From the NCBI GenBank assembly GCA_003427395.1, contig BFEA01000284.1, forward strand, positions 179,308 through 232,047: a stretch of 52,740 nt of DNA, written 5' to 3'. The DNA is from Chara braunii (Eukaryota > Streptophyta > Charophyceae > Charales > Characeae). The translations under genes were made by a program, and so were the position numbers. The notes beneath the pieces are model-generated. The model searched no databases. It was not told the DNA's origin and was given only the letters and a program-made list of their open reading frames with translations. Below, one piece after another: positions 32,556-42,335 of the stretch; within the stretch, counting starts at the first letter, position 1; every line of letters starts with the position of its first letter.

Positions 32556-33315
32556 TCATGTANAACNGTGATACTCTGGTGATGTCCTATACCAACTACC
32601 GAGACGGAGTAGAGAGATGGGAAGATGAGGCGTGTCAAGATACATAATCTCATAGGCAGTATCAGCNAGAACAANCAGTTNGGATGGTCACNAGGGAAAG
32701 GTTCATAGAATACGTNACTTACTTCTACAGTCACGACGGTAAGCTACACAGTACCTACTCGCTTGTAGAGACTGTTGATCAGGCCAAGACCAAACTCGGG
32801 TGAAGTGGGCTGTCTATTCCAGTTTCCANGTATTTCGTCAGCGGAGNAATCAACAGGTCTTATGCCTGGTATCAAACGATCACTGCCAACGAACCCATAA
32901 CCGGTTGTTCTTCAAGTCACAGTCATCTATNCCTCCAGCAAACAACAATACTCTCGGTGTTTCCGGCTCTAAGAGNTCNNAACTCGGTAAATCGGGATCC
33001 CANTATTTAATCATCAACAACTTTCAAACNCTATTCGAGCAGCATCNANCCATCCGTCNATCANCNTTAAATTATTCTACTTGCGTCTGGAATCAGTGTC
33101 AGCCAACAGTCAATCATTACCAAAAGACGCAGTGATCAATTCCAGCATTCAACTCGCCATATGAGTANTGTTCAGTCCTTTCNAATCCCNGGGGCCATCC
33201 TTACTCGCCTCAATCAGATTGCGCTCAAGGAGGCCTTCCAATACCGATATGTTAGTGCAGTGGGCTTCGGGCAAGGGAGCCTGTCAATCTAGGCTGTCCT
33301 CACTGAGTTTGCAGN
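31447..33315. other. Cluster of ambiguous bases in right LTR
   Basis: Dozens of single or paired N positions within 1.9 kb that otherwise match the left LTR. The N at 33738 has a partner at the same LTR position in the left copy (15931). This looks like uncertain consensus calling in a near-identical repeat. Confidence 0.9.
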
Positions 33316-33664
33316 TGGTANTATTCAAGACCTAAGANCCTATGTGAGGAGGGGTAAGGAAGATCATGAGCACTTCGATTCAGTTTGGACCACAGCAACA
33401 AGGTATCTTGAGGAGAGGGAGAAGGAGCTTGATGAGAATGGTACTAAGTTGATCCGCAACTTAGGACCAAAGCTCTACTCAGACTATCCCAGGCCTCCCG
33501 TTCCTTTTACTCTGACAGACGGTTCTTATTGGGGTGACTTGGTGAATCTGGCAAAGAGGTACATTTTACCTGCAGCAATCGACTACAAGTCAGTGACTGA
33601 GCCTTCCGAGTTCCCGCATCTCAGACGAGGGATCTTTTCTCAGCCGTATCTTCCTACACTATGA
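33161..33664 (+). pseudogene. LTR ORF-b, right copy
   Basis: Same 168-codon frame as 15354-15857, from ATG (MS.VQSF) to TGA, with the same TAG after LSI and several N positions. The part MRRGKEDHEHFDSVW to PYLPTL is open. Confidence 0.6.
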
Positions 33665-34306
33665 GAGGAGTTTTGTGCCATGGTTGATTTCCGTATCATG
33701 GGACTTAGATGGAAATGCTCAGAACTAGCAGGCTTCANGTGGCTCTATATACCAAGGCCACAACCTCAGAGAGTACAGAGACATAGCCGAAAGCACAACA
33801 GACGGACAACAAAATGAAAGATGGAGAGAGAGGACTCACAGGGATGAGTGAGAACTCTTGATCGGTGTTGGCCATGCTCTTTACATGTATACTTTCTGAG
33901 ACTATTATGAGTTCTAATTCTTCCCTCACTCAACTTTGTCTTTGCCCGAGTCAGTCAGTCTTGCTTCTTGCATTGTACTTGTCGATGATTGTTTTTCTCT
34001 GATGATTCTGTCACAGTTCGCAAAGTTAGTAAGTTGATAAAGTTGATGCATGCATGACATGTTGAAACTCTATGATTATTATCTGCATGATTATCTACTG
34101 TTCAGAATCAAAATAAAAGATTCCTAAGACCGCGGACCGGCGAAGACCGCAATTGAAGGGTCTCGCTCGAAGTCGGACACACACAACAGGCAGGGATTAG
34201 TTTTAATTAATTTATTTTATTTAATGCAAAATACATCAGCCAAATCCTGCGTGACAGCCTGTTGGCTTTCCGGTCGCCTGAAGTGACCCGACTGGAAAAA
34301 GTGCGA

Positions 34307-34526
34307 TAGCGCACGTGCGCGCGTGCGCGCGCGCGCGAGAGAGAGAGTACCTACCTACAACCCCCGCCCATTCCCCCCAAAAAACAAAAAAAACCACTGT
34401 CGTGTTTTATCTGTACCGATCCGTTTCATACCTGTTTCCTTTGTCCATGGCCCCCCCCCAAAAAAAAAAAGACGAACAAACCGAAAAACCGGACTTGTGT
34501 GCTCACGTGCACGTGCGGGCATGCTC
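34307..34526. other. Spacer between the two tail-to-tail elements
   Basis: 220 bp that match neither LTR. It begins with alternating GC/GT and GA repeats (34311-34348), has runs CCCCCAAAAAACAAAAAAA and CCCCCCCCCAAAAAAAAAAA, and ends GTGCGGGCATGCTC. This is probably the host DNA left between the insertion sites. No gene. Confidence 0.7.
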
Positions 34527-35138
34527 TCGCACTTTTTCTAGTCAGGCCTCTTCAGGTGACCAGAAAGCCAATAGGCTGTCACGCAGGATTTTGTGGAATT
34601 TTGCAATAAATAAATTAAATTAAATAAAGCAAATCCCTTCCTGTTGTGTGCGTCCGACTTCGAGCGAGACCCTTCATTTGCGGTCTTCGCCGGTCCCCGG
34701 TCTTAGGAATCTTTAATTGTGATTCGGAACAGCAATGATGATGCAGATAACAAAATCAAATTAAATATGCCATGTGTGGATTAACACGCCAATTTAGGGG
34801 ATTGAGAACTGTGACATAAACAATAAGGAAATACAATCATCGGGCGATACAAGAAGAGAAAATGAAAACTGACTGACTCAAGGCAAAGACAAGATGAATG
34901 TGGGAAAAGTGAGAACTTATAATAGTCTCAGAAAGTACAGATGAACAGACATAGTCAGCACTCTTCAAGAGTCCTCACTCATCCCTCTGGGTTCTCACAC
35001 TCGATCCCTCATTTGACTGCTCGTTTCTTGTGCATTGATCCATGTCTGCGTACTCTCTGAGATTGTGGCCTCTGAATATAGAGCCACCTGAAGCCTGCGA
35101 GTTCTGAGCACTTTCATCCAAGGTACATGACCCAAAAG

Positions 35139-35771
35139 TCAATCATGAAACAAAACTCCTCCCATAGAGTGGGGAGAGGGTCTAAAGAAAATCCCTCGTC
35201 TGAGATGTGGGAATTTTGATGGCTCTGTCACTGCTTCGTAGTTGACTTCTGCTGGAGAGATGTACCTTTTTGCCACATCTACCAGATCACTCCAACAAGA
35301 TTCGTCTGTGAGAGTAAAAGGAACTGGAGGCTTGGGGTAATCCGTGTAGAGCTTTGGTCTGAAGTTGTGGATCAACTTAGTACCACCCCCATCAAGCTCT
35401 TTTTCCCTCTCCTCTAAATACCGGGCAGCTGCGATCCAGACTGAATCAAAGTGCTCATGGGCCTCTTTACCCTTCCTCACATAGAGTCTTAAATCATGGA
35501 TAGCACCTCCTGCAAAATTGGTAAGGACAACGAAGATTGAAAGATCTCCTTGTCTGAAACAAACTGCACTCACATATTGATACTGGAAAGCCTCCTTGAG
35601 TGCGATCCGGTTGAGACTGCCCAATACTGACCCACTGACTGGAGATGACTGAACCACACTCATGTGTATAAGAACTGCAGCCTCACTAGCTTTCTCGGGT
35701 TTACCAGACTGTCTCGATAGCGTGATTGTTTCAATTGCTGCTCGTGCTATGATGATATGTCGTGTGTCCAA
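35139..35771 (-). CDS. LTR ORF-b, intact copy in element M
   Basis: 210 codons, open from about 35771 (MDTRHIIIARAAIETI; an internal Met, MSVVQSS, matches the start of the P copies) to 35139. Contains IALKEAFQYQYVSAV, FVVLTNFAGGAIHDLRLYVR, EREKEL, YPKPPVPFTLTDESCWSDL and a basic C-terminal part (KFPHLRRGIFFRP). Comparing with D1 of the same element: F.YQY, VVL..F..G.I.D.R.YVRKG, PP.P and W..L occur in the same order. So the LTR carries a paralogue of the pre-gag domains. Function unknown. Not a known retroviral accessory family to my eye. Confidence 0.65.
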   Translation of the reverse strand: MDTRHIIIARAAIETITLSRQSGKPEKASEAAVLIHMSVVQSSPVSGSVLGSLNRIALKEAFQYQYVSAVCFRQGDLSIFVVLTNFAGGAIHDLRLYVRKGKEAHEHFDSVWIAAARYLEEREKELDGGGTKLIHNFRPKLYTDYPKPPVPFTLTDESCWSDLVDVAKRYISPAEVNYEAVTEPSKFPHLRRGIFFRPSPHSMGGVLFHD

Positions 35772-35829
35772 CTAAGACCAATCTCAATTCTGACTCGTTC
35801 TTCCTATACTGTTTTTGTTTGATGACTGC

Positions 35830-36793
35830 ATGTTTCTCTTGGAATCGATGACTAAACCATCTTACTGATCACCAACAACAACTTTCCTCACGTCCTCGAC
35901 GGATCCTACGAATGAAAAGGTGCTGTGCAGTTTTTCATTTGACCCATGAATGTAGTAGGTATACTCAATAAGTGCCTGATCTTTCACTAGCTTTAGAGCC
36001 TGTTCCGTCATGAGTCTTATCTAATAACGGAGGTCCTGTACCGCCTTTTTCTCCCAGCCTTCGTCTCTGTCTTGGTGCAGTTTGCAGGTCACCCTCATTC
36101 TTCTCTCACTCCCCATCTCTCTGCAGAAAACTATTACATTGACCCTTGGGCTTGAGACCGTGGAGTTCGCTGAAGGCTGTGTTCTAAGGGATCTCTGCCT
36201 CGGCTTCTGCTAATGAGTAGGCTGCTGACAACCTCTAATTGGAAAATTTGAGTAACCCGGACAGATGAGAGTTAGCTGAGAGTTGGTTGATTACTGGTCA
36301 AATAATGGTTTGAAAATCTGTTCGATCTCGTCCCTGAGTGTCGCTATGTGATTCCTACCAGGTCAGTTTGTCCTAGTAGTACCACAATACTTGTAAGATT
36401 TTCTCTTGTTTCACCTTCTGCTGTCGGATGTCGGTGGCCTCTCGTGCTCAGTCAGCAGTTTTCACAGAAGAAAAACTTGTAGTACGGTTACTTGTCAGTT
36501 CCATTCCGATGGATAACTACGCTCAAATGGATGTTCACTCCTTCACTAACTCTAATGTCTAATATCTCGTTGTCTTCACATCGTGTAGAGCACTTTAGAT
36601 AACATTCTCTTCCCAGTTCCTTCCTTGTCTTGACCGACAACACAGATATCATTAGAGTATTGTTGTTGTACACGGTCCCATTTTCGGGCCGTACTCGCAA
36701 GTTGTTCTTGCCTTGGCAAGTTTGAAGGAAAGACACATGTTCTGTTTGCTTGATAATTCGAGATGAAGTGGGGAAGGGCACTACTAGTCTCAA
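35830..36793 (-). pseudogene. Decayed coding block in M LTR upstream of ORF-b
   Basis: One open frame (36793 to 36488, 101 codons) includes ECYLKCSTRCEDNEILDIRV, which echoes the LDVRV core of D3. Further on (36130-35900) another frame gives HQDRDEGWEKKAVQD, a stop, and ALIEYTYYIHG, paralleling the left LTR of P at 14751-14950. I infer that coding sequence once ran through about 1.6 kb of the LTR. Confidence 0.4.
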
Positions 36794-39728
36794 GCTACCA
36801 CTTGCGGCGGATTATTTTGAGATTTCCCCGTTTGAAGCCCGTTGTCGTTCCTCTCGACTAGTCAAGGTCGTACCAGGAATGGAGGATTCATTGATAATCG
36901 AGTTCATTGAGAGGTGTTACCTTATTGGGAGACTGAGCAAATGACTAAATGGCAATGATTTGTGTGAGAAGGTCACCGGTAACTTGGAAGACCAAAGAAA
37001 AAAAACTTGCCTCCTCAGTACATGTCGCTATTCGCAAGGGTAACGGGTAGCATTTAAAACCGCTGGAGTGTTTGACCAATCGGAGTCTGTGGTCCTCTGA
37101 GCAAAGCTTGTGCTTTTACATTCACTCCTCCAAGGTCTTACTTGGACCTGTCTGGCAATCCCAGGGGATCGGCTGGTGCCGTATGATCTATGGCAAGATT
37201 TACTAAAGACAGGTGAAAAGCTGATCTTCTATAGGTGCTCACACTCAGTGACAAAATACTTACGATTCAGACAGTGTCTCAAACTCAGTCCTAGTGAACA
37301 GGTCTAAAGATCACGGTGAGTAAGATTAAATATTAGGGAAAACCGGCAGAATCAACCTCGTTTAAGTCTACGAAGGATCACTTTGAGATCCATTTGCTTG
37401 GATGGGTCATGTCAGAGAACGTCGACAACGACTCTCTATTCGGAAAGTCGAACAGGATATTTGGTTCACACCCCGGGTATTTCAGGGATCTCAGCTTAAA
37501 AGTTCACGGACAATCGTTGTCAGTTTCTCTGAAAACATCAGGGGTGGTACCGTCGACTGAGGTCTTCACTAAGCAGAGACTCTTAACACTAATACCACTC
37601 CTCTTTTGAGATCTACTTGGCCACCGCTACAGAGGCGGGCAGGCTTAGCTCGAGAACCAACTTTGATCTCTCAGCTGTGCCCTAATTAAGAGCTATCATC
37701 AAACATCTTGTCTATAAGAGTCTAGCGTACAGCTAGCAGGCCAAGTAGGACTGGGCCCGTTGTCTTGAGTGGTGTTCCCCTTTTCATCGCATAGCGATCG
37801 CAACTACAAACTATACCTCCAACTTGTTAGCGAAACCTTGAACAGGGCTAGCCCATCATTACCCTACCTCTCGTGTTCAGGGTCGATTGAATGCACATCC
37901 GACCTCAAGCCTCTCAGAATGCTACTTTCCCCTCAGAATTCACTAAGATAACTAGTGTCAGAACTCAGTCCCCGTCAACTAACCATTTAGCGAGCAAGTA
38001 TGCAACTCTTTTCAGGGTTTGCCATTTTATTCCCATCAGTTCAACGCACACCAAGGCCAAAGACGGCGGACTCATACAAATTAACGGGCGCAAGCTCAGT
38101 CCCTCTGACCCTTATCGATCCGACCCAACAAAATGGCACTCACATGCTCATTTACCCGTAGCACGATTGTGGACAAGGAGGATACCCCGAGTCGCTATTC
38201 TTCCCTATGTATTTTTCTTCCCCTCTGGCTGATTACTCAGCCTCACTCAAGGTTTAATCTCATTTGCGANCCCTGAAGGCAACTAGAACAACAGGCTAAA
38301 ATCATGGGTCACTTCTACAAGCCCGCTCGAGCACCTAATTTTCAAAATGCTCGTTTAACACAGACTGGTTGGTATGGTTTTGTAAAAGTTGAAAACCTGC
38401 CAAGTCGTAAGCTTAAACAATCACAGGAGTACCAGAATATTCACTTTGTCACGTCTCGCAAGGCAGCAAGAATCTCCATGGTCACAGGTAATTCGCTTAA
38501 TCTCAGGCTCACACGATCATGCAATTGTCGGTGACCTAAAAAAACTCGTGCAATCGCACGCCCATTTGATCTCACGCAGCTCAGCGAGCTTGCACAACAG
38601 TCTTTGGAGACTCCAAACTTCATTAATAGACTCACTCTTGCTAAGAAAAAATCATTTGTGTGTTATTATCCATCATCCCTAGTAGAATAACATTCAATAG
38701 CCTCACTTAATGAGTTCTTCTGTCAAAGAGTACTGAGGCTTTCAACGCGGGGACAACAAAAGTAAAATCGGAGTATTGGCATTCTCATGCAAAATTACCC
38801 AGGACCTCGTCCTATATGAATCCTAACCAGGCCTTTGGGCTGTCCGTAAAGCCTCGCCACTATTGTTCAAACCTGTCATTGTACTTGTCCTCTACACCCT
38901 CTCCCTCATCACAGGGTTCTAAACGAACAGTGATCTTAGGGGGAAAACAACCATTCAACCAAAATAAGGGTATCATTAGCGATCAGCTGTCCAACGGTCA
39001 CAGAGTCCAAGCATTATCTATTTCTCGATCAACACATGTGCTAATGTCAATCGAACGACTCACGCAAGTAACCCAATCTCTTTCTCGATCTTGACTGCAT
39101 GCCGCCTCTGGTTTTCGTTGCCGCAAAACTCTCAGCTAGTGCTGAAGCTAGCACTACGTTTTCGCCGTCTGCATACTAGCTAGCCTAGGCGCGCCTGTAG
39201 AGCCTCCAGCTCGGAAAAAAGGACATAGTATCAGGTGGCGACGCCACGAGGAGACTCCTCTCGGCGCGCTGCTCTTAATCAAGTGAGTGACGTCAACTCG
39301 GAAGCTCCCGCTATTGCCCATACTCACACGTCTCTCTGGCGCCTATTCTTACCGCAGGCCTTCTTTGTCCGCTCATCTTTAACTGCCTCACTGCTGTTCT
39401 TCTCAGCTTAACCGCGCAGGTCTTAGGGTCACACTCCACGTGCTTCGTGCACACGTAAGAGATCCCTTTTCTTCTCATGAATGACCAAATCGGTTGTCCC
39501 AGCAGCTAGTAGCAGCCCCAGGACTTCAGTTCGATGCTTCTTTAGCAGCTCGTGGTCCACCACTACTCGCTTCCACCAGCCTTATCATACAAGGTAGCAA
39601 CCAAAGGGGGGTGAAGTTGACATCAACGAAAACCTCCTCTCCCCTCTCCAAAGATGTCTGACCTCCCTCTCTTTTTTGTTCGCGTGGCCCCCCCGCGGCG
39701 GACGCGTGTATACCACCGTCTCGCCCCC
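36794..39728 (-). other. Non-coding part of the M LTR
   Basis: About 2.9 kb with only short unconserved frames on either strand. It corresponds in position to 11316-14750 of P, with weak similarity. No signal identified. Confidence 0.55.
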
Positions 39729-40199
39729 TCAGTCCCTGCGCTGGGCCGAACTAGCCTCAGGGCCGTCCTCTACGGATTCGGATGGCGGGTGCTCTCTCTG
39801 CCACTGCTCCAGCCCGTGCCACGACCGTGTCTGCTCATCACTAGCCTCTGACTCCGCGTCCGAATCCCGATCCTGTTGCTCCCAGTCAGTTGTACTCGTA
39901 GACGTTTCTTCTTCATGGTAAGTTGCCGTAACTTTTAGGTTCGTTGTTACTCAATCCCTCCTGAACCTTCGCTCGGCTCTGTTGCGAGCCTCAGTGACTA
40001 CCCCGTGCACTTTTCCATCCTCCCTCATCTACTGTTCTTTCCCTCCGTAGACATTAATTTTTAGCTTAGCCTCCCCATCACTTTTACTGTAGCTCAAGCA
40101 GGCATCCACTGTAGCCCCCTCTTCTCGCATAGGCTCCCAGCTCCAGTAAAACCTCAGGTGCCCTAGCCTATAGCTGAAAAGACCGTTGCTACGTGCCAT
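39729..40199 (-). pseudogene. LTR ORF-a, element M copy
   Basis: 157-codon frame from ATG (MARSNGLFSYRLGHLRFYW) to TGA. In-frame stops occur after GGKEQ (TAG, 40029-40031) and after RFRRD (TGA, near 39952). Between them the translation still follows the P protein: AKLKINVYGGKEQ, VVTEARNRAERR, KVTATYHEEETSTSTT, SWHGLEQ, GPEASSAQRRD. The frame upstream of the ATG is open to VRVSVPQVFYSVLAIL. Two substitutions killed a gene whose reading frame was otherwise maintained. Confidence 0.6.
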
Positions 40200-40403
40200 A
40201 GATGAATCCTTTTTCGAATGAACTATATACGGTGCTAGGCTACCAAGCTCCAGAATAGCCAGAACTGAGTAGAACACCTGGGGCACAGACACACGAACGA
40301 ACCCACGTGCTACCTTTGCTGCCCGGTCCCCCTTCTTCAGCTCACCCGTGCTAAGTGCAATGAGACTGCCTATGCCCCAGTTGCCAATGACACATCTCCC
40401 TCT

Positions 40404-40411
40404 CTCTTATA
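40404..40411 (-). promoter_or_regulatory. LTR TATA box, element M
   Basis: Minus strand CCTATAAGAGAG about 205 bp before the ORF-a ATG, equivalent to the P boxes. Confidence 0.45.
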
Positions 40412-41112
40412 GGATCACTGCGTGCATGATCCCCGTGCTTTAAAGGGGGAATTCAAATAGCTTCCAAAACTCCGCATCTTTAATAATTTGAGTTTTCAGA
40501 ATTTAACAGAATAAATTAAAACGAAACAAAGGGAAGAAAAGAAAAAGGAGACAAATGAGTAACTTGACACCAGCGGTCGTAACGCCAACCTCCGCTGTCA
40601 GCCACTAACATTTTGCCCCAGACGCAAAAGTGACTTGCAGACTAAACATGGTGGTCCCATAACGGGATACTGATGCGTGCACCTCCCTTTACAAAAATAC
40701 GTCGTCGGTCTATTCGTATTGGGTGCCCGTGTCCGATGGTAAGGAGGGTGCTTATGACCTTCCATGGAGGGTGATAAGCTCCCTACCAATGCGGTCGCGG
40801 GCTGCCCCTCTTTTGGGGTTCCACTGCGAGGCGCTCAATCGGACAGTTCATCCACAGACGATACACGAAGGGTCGGCCAGCTTAGGCCGTAGACCACTGT
40901 TTGAGCTCGGAATTCGAACCGTTGGCCTTCCCGCGAAATGACAGGCCGAAAAGGAAAATTGAGGAAAATTAATAATGATAATAATAATAATAATAACAAT
41001 AAAATAAAAATAAGGAAAAGAAGAGAAATCATAATGTCGCCGCGGTCAGAGATCACTAGATCGTCCCAGACTAAAGCGAGGGTCCAGATCTGCACGCGGA
41101 TTTGACACTTGA

Positions 41113-41174
41113 CTCCCTTTCCCCCTTCTTATCTCCCTTTTTCCTTTTCTTTCTTTTTCTTTTTCCCCTTTTTT
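41113..41174 (-). other. Long purine tract in M LTR
   Basis: About 60 bases of A/G on the minus strand, ending GAAGGGGGAAAGGGAG. Equivalent to 9962-10025 and 27852-27915 of P. M lacks about 250 bp that P has just before this tract. Confidence 0.6.
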
Positions 41175-41604
41175 GTTCGACGGTAACAACGAGCCTACGT
41201 ACCTAACCCATAACCCGGTCAGAGGGTGCTCGACGCGCAGTAGAAAAGACCGCGGCCGTCTCTCTACCTTTGCATCCCCGGGCGAACCCAGCGGCTACCA
41301 CGGCCACAGGCCGGTAGTGCTCTGCTGTATAGCAGGGCGCCGAGTTTGCGTGGGCCAAAGGAAAGTCCAGTGGCGCACCCTTTTGCCAAGGCAAACACCA
41401 ACTGGACTCGTCTGCGCCGAGGCACAACTCAGGTACCAGGCCTGTAGAGGTTCGAAATACGCCTAATAGCAGCAAGAGTCGGGACGACACTGGTATTGAG
41501 CAGGAATCTGGCACACGAAGGAGGGTCGGCACACCGCGCCCTCCAACATGATACCAAACCCCCACCCAGCGTCCCCGCTGGGTCGAAATGCGCCGATTGA
41601 AGAG

Positions 41605-41613
41605 TATAAATTA
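41605..41613 (+). promoter_or_regulatory. Antisense TATA box, element M
   Basis: TATAAATTA, 260 bp before the ATG of the antisense ORF (41865), matching 27151-27159 of P in position. Confidence 0.6.
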
Positions 41614-41864
41614 GCGCACGGCCTATGACTCTCATTCTTTCTCAGTGTACTCATAAGAAAGTTCACGTGACAATCCTGCGTTGTACAAGTTCGCATTCAC
41701 CACAGCATATACGTTATTTTTCTTCTTTTGTTGCGCTCTTCCCTGCATGATCCATAGCCGCTCCTTCCTTCTTTAGTAGTACAACCTTCTTTCTCTTGTA
41801 GTATTGCCCCAGTTTCTTTTCCCATCGCCGCGCGTCTCTTACCTTCCTCGATTTTTCTTTCACC

Positions 41865-42335
41865 ATGCCTGAGGCACGTAGGGGACAGGGAAGAGGAAGA
41901 GGTGGTAGAGGAGGGAAGGCGCGGGAAGAGCCGCCGGCTCGTGCTCATTGTGAATATAGTTCAGAGGAGGAGGACGAGCCAAAAGGCTATAGTGCACACT
42001 CAAGGCATTATCCCCGCCACTCTTTTGCTGCGTGGTACAAAAGAACTCCATCCCCAAACAAGATGGAGTACTTTCAAAAGAAATTTGAGGCGCGCTACGG
42101 CACGCCCAACACTTTTTCCCCTCCATATACTCCTAGGGCCCCTACCTCTCCCACAATAAGTAGAGCCCTAGTACCTGTTCCACCATCCTCTATTCCATGT
42201 GCAGTCTCCCCCTCGACTCATACGAATAACTGTACCCTCGCTTGCATTTTCTTTCTCCTCGTCTTACTTCAGGTTGAATTCATGGTCATCTTTTATCTCT
42301 TGTATAAGCACGAGGCCTTCTCTTTGAATCTTTGA
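41865..42335 (+). CDS. Antisense ORF of element M, unknown function
   Basis: 156 codons from CACCATGCC to TGA, opposite to gag-pol of M. Same architecture as the P copy: RRGQGRGRGGRGGK basic start, SSEEEDE acidic patch, YPRH...WYKRTPSPNKME, FQKKFEARYGTPNT, PYTPRAP, SRALVPVPPSSIPCAV, then a hydrophobic segment (CIFFLLVLLQ...MVIFYLLYK) and a short tail. Most differences from P keep the residue class, and the single-codon indels keep the frame. A pyrimidine run plus CAG at about 42240-42270 could be a splice acceptor, but P has CAA there, so I read the frame as unspliced. Confidence 0.65.
   Translation: MPEARRGQGRGRGGRGGKAREEPPARAHCEYSSEEEDEPKGYSAHSRHYPRHSFAAWYKRTPSPNKMEYFQKKFEARYGTPNTFSPPYTPRAPTSPTISRALVPVPPSSIPCAVSPSTHTNNCTLACIFFLLVLLQVEFMVIFYLLYKHEAFSLNL

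Larger units (their letters stand above)
9788..34306 (+). mobile_element. Element P: giant-LTR Ty3/gypsy-type retrotransposon
   Basis: A 24.5-kb element with direct repeats of more than 6.6 kb at both ends (9788-16497, 27676-34306). It has a tRNA-Asp PBS just inside the left repeat, then a chain of small ORFs, gag, protease, RT, RNase H, integrase, a repeat-rich non-coding stretch and an antisense ORF before the right repeat. The plan resembles plant Tat/Ogre elements (long LTR, extra ORF before gag, extra ORF after pol). Many stops and frameshifts show this copy is not autonomous. Target-site duplications cannot be seen because the left LTR begins inside the pol of element C. Confidence 0.85.
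27128..34306 (+). repeat. Element P 3' LTR, about 6.6-7.2 kb
   Basis: 27676-34306 matches the left LTR. Upstream sequence from 27128 matches the corresponding part of M and probably belongs to the LTR. The right end is at GTGCGA (34306), where the match to the left LTR stops. It has many N positions between 31447 and 33315 and lacks a segment of about 89 bp present in the left LTR (junction near 31096). Confidence 0.8.
34527..41634 (-). repeat. Element M 3' LTR, about 7.1 kb
   Basis: The end at 34527 is set by the shared terminus AAAAAGTGCGA, the start at about 41634 by a purine run followed by TGAGAGT. The length is close to that of P (27128-34306). 34541-35060 repeats at 52231-52740 next to the PBS, proving LTR identity. 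It is strongly diverged from the P LTR, yet keeps the TATA box, ORF-a and ORF-b in the same order. Confidence 0.75.

Noticed and set aside
34315-34623. Frames through the spacer (MRACARAREREY and similar)
   Set aside because: Translation of GC/GT and GA dinucleotide repeats and poly-A; no conservation.
36750-39094. Several plus-strand frames of 60-113 codons in the M LTR
   Set aside because: Opposite to the element direction, not found in the P LTRs, and without recognisable motifs.
27676-41400. Inverted repeat as an assembly mirror artefact
   Set aside because: The two arms differ throughout, including indels and different stop codons, which an artificial mirror would not show.
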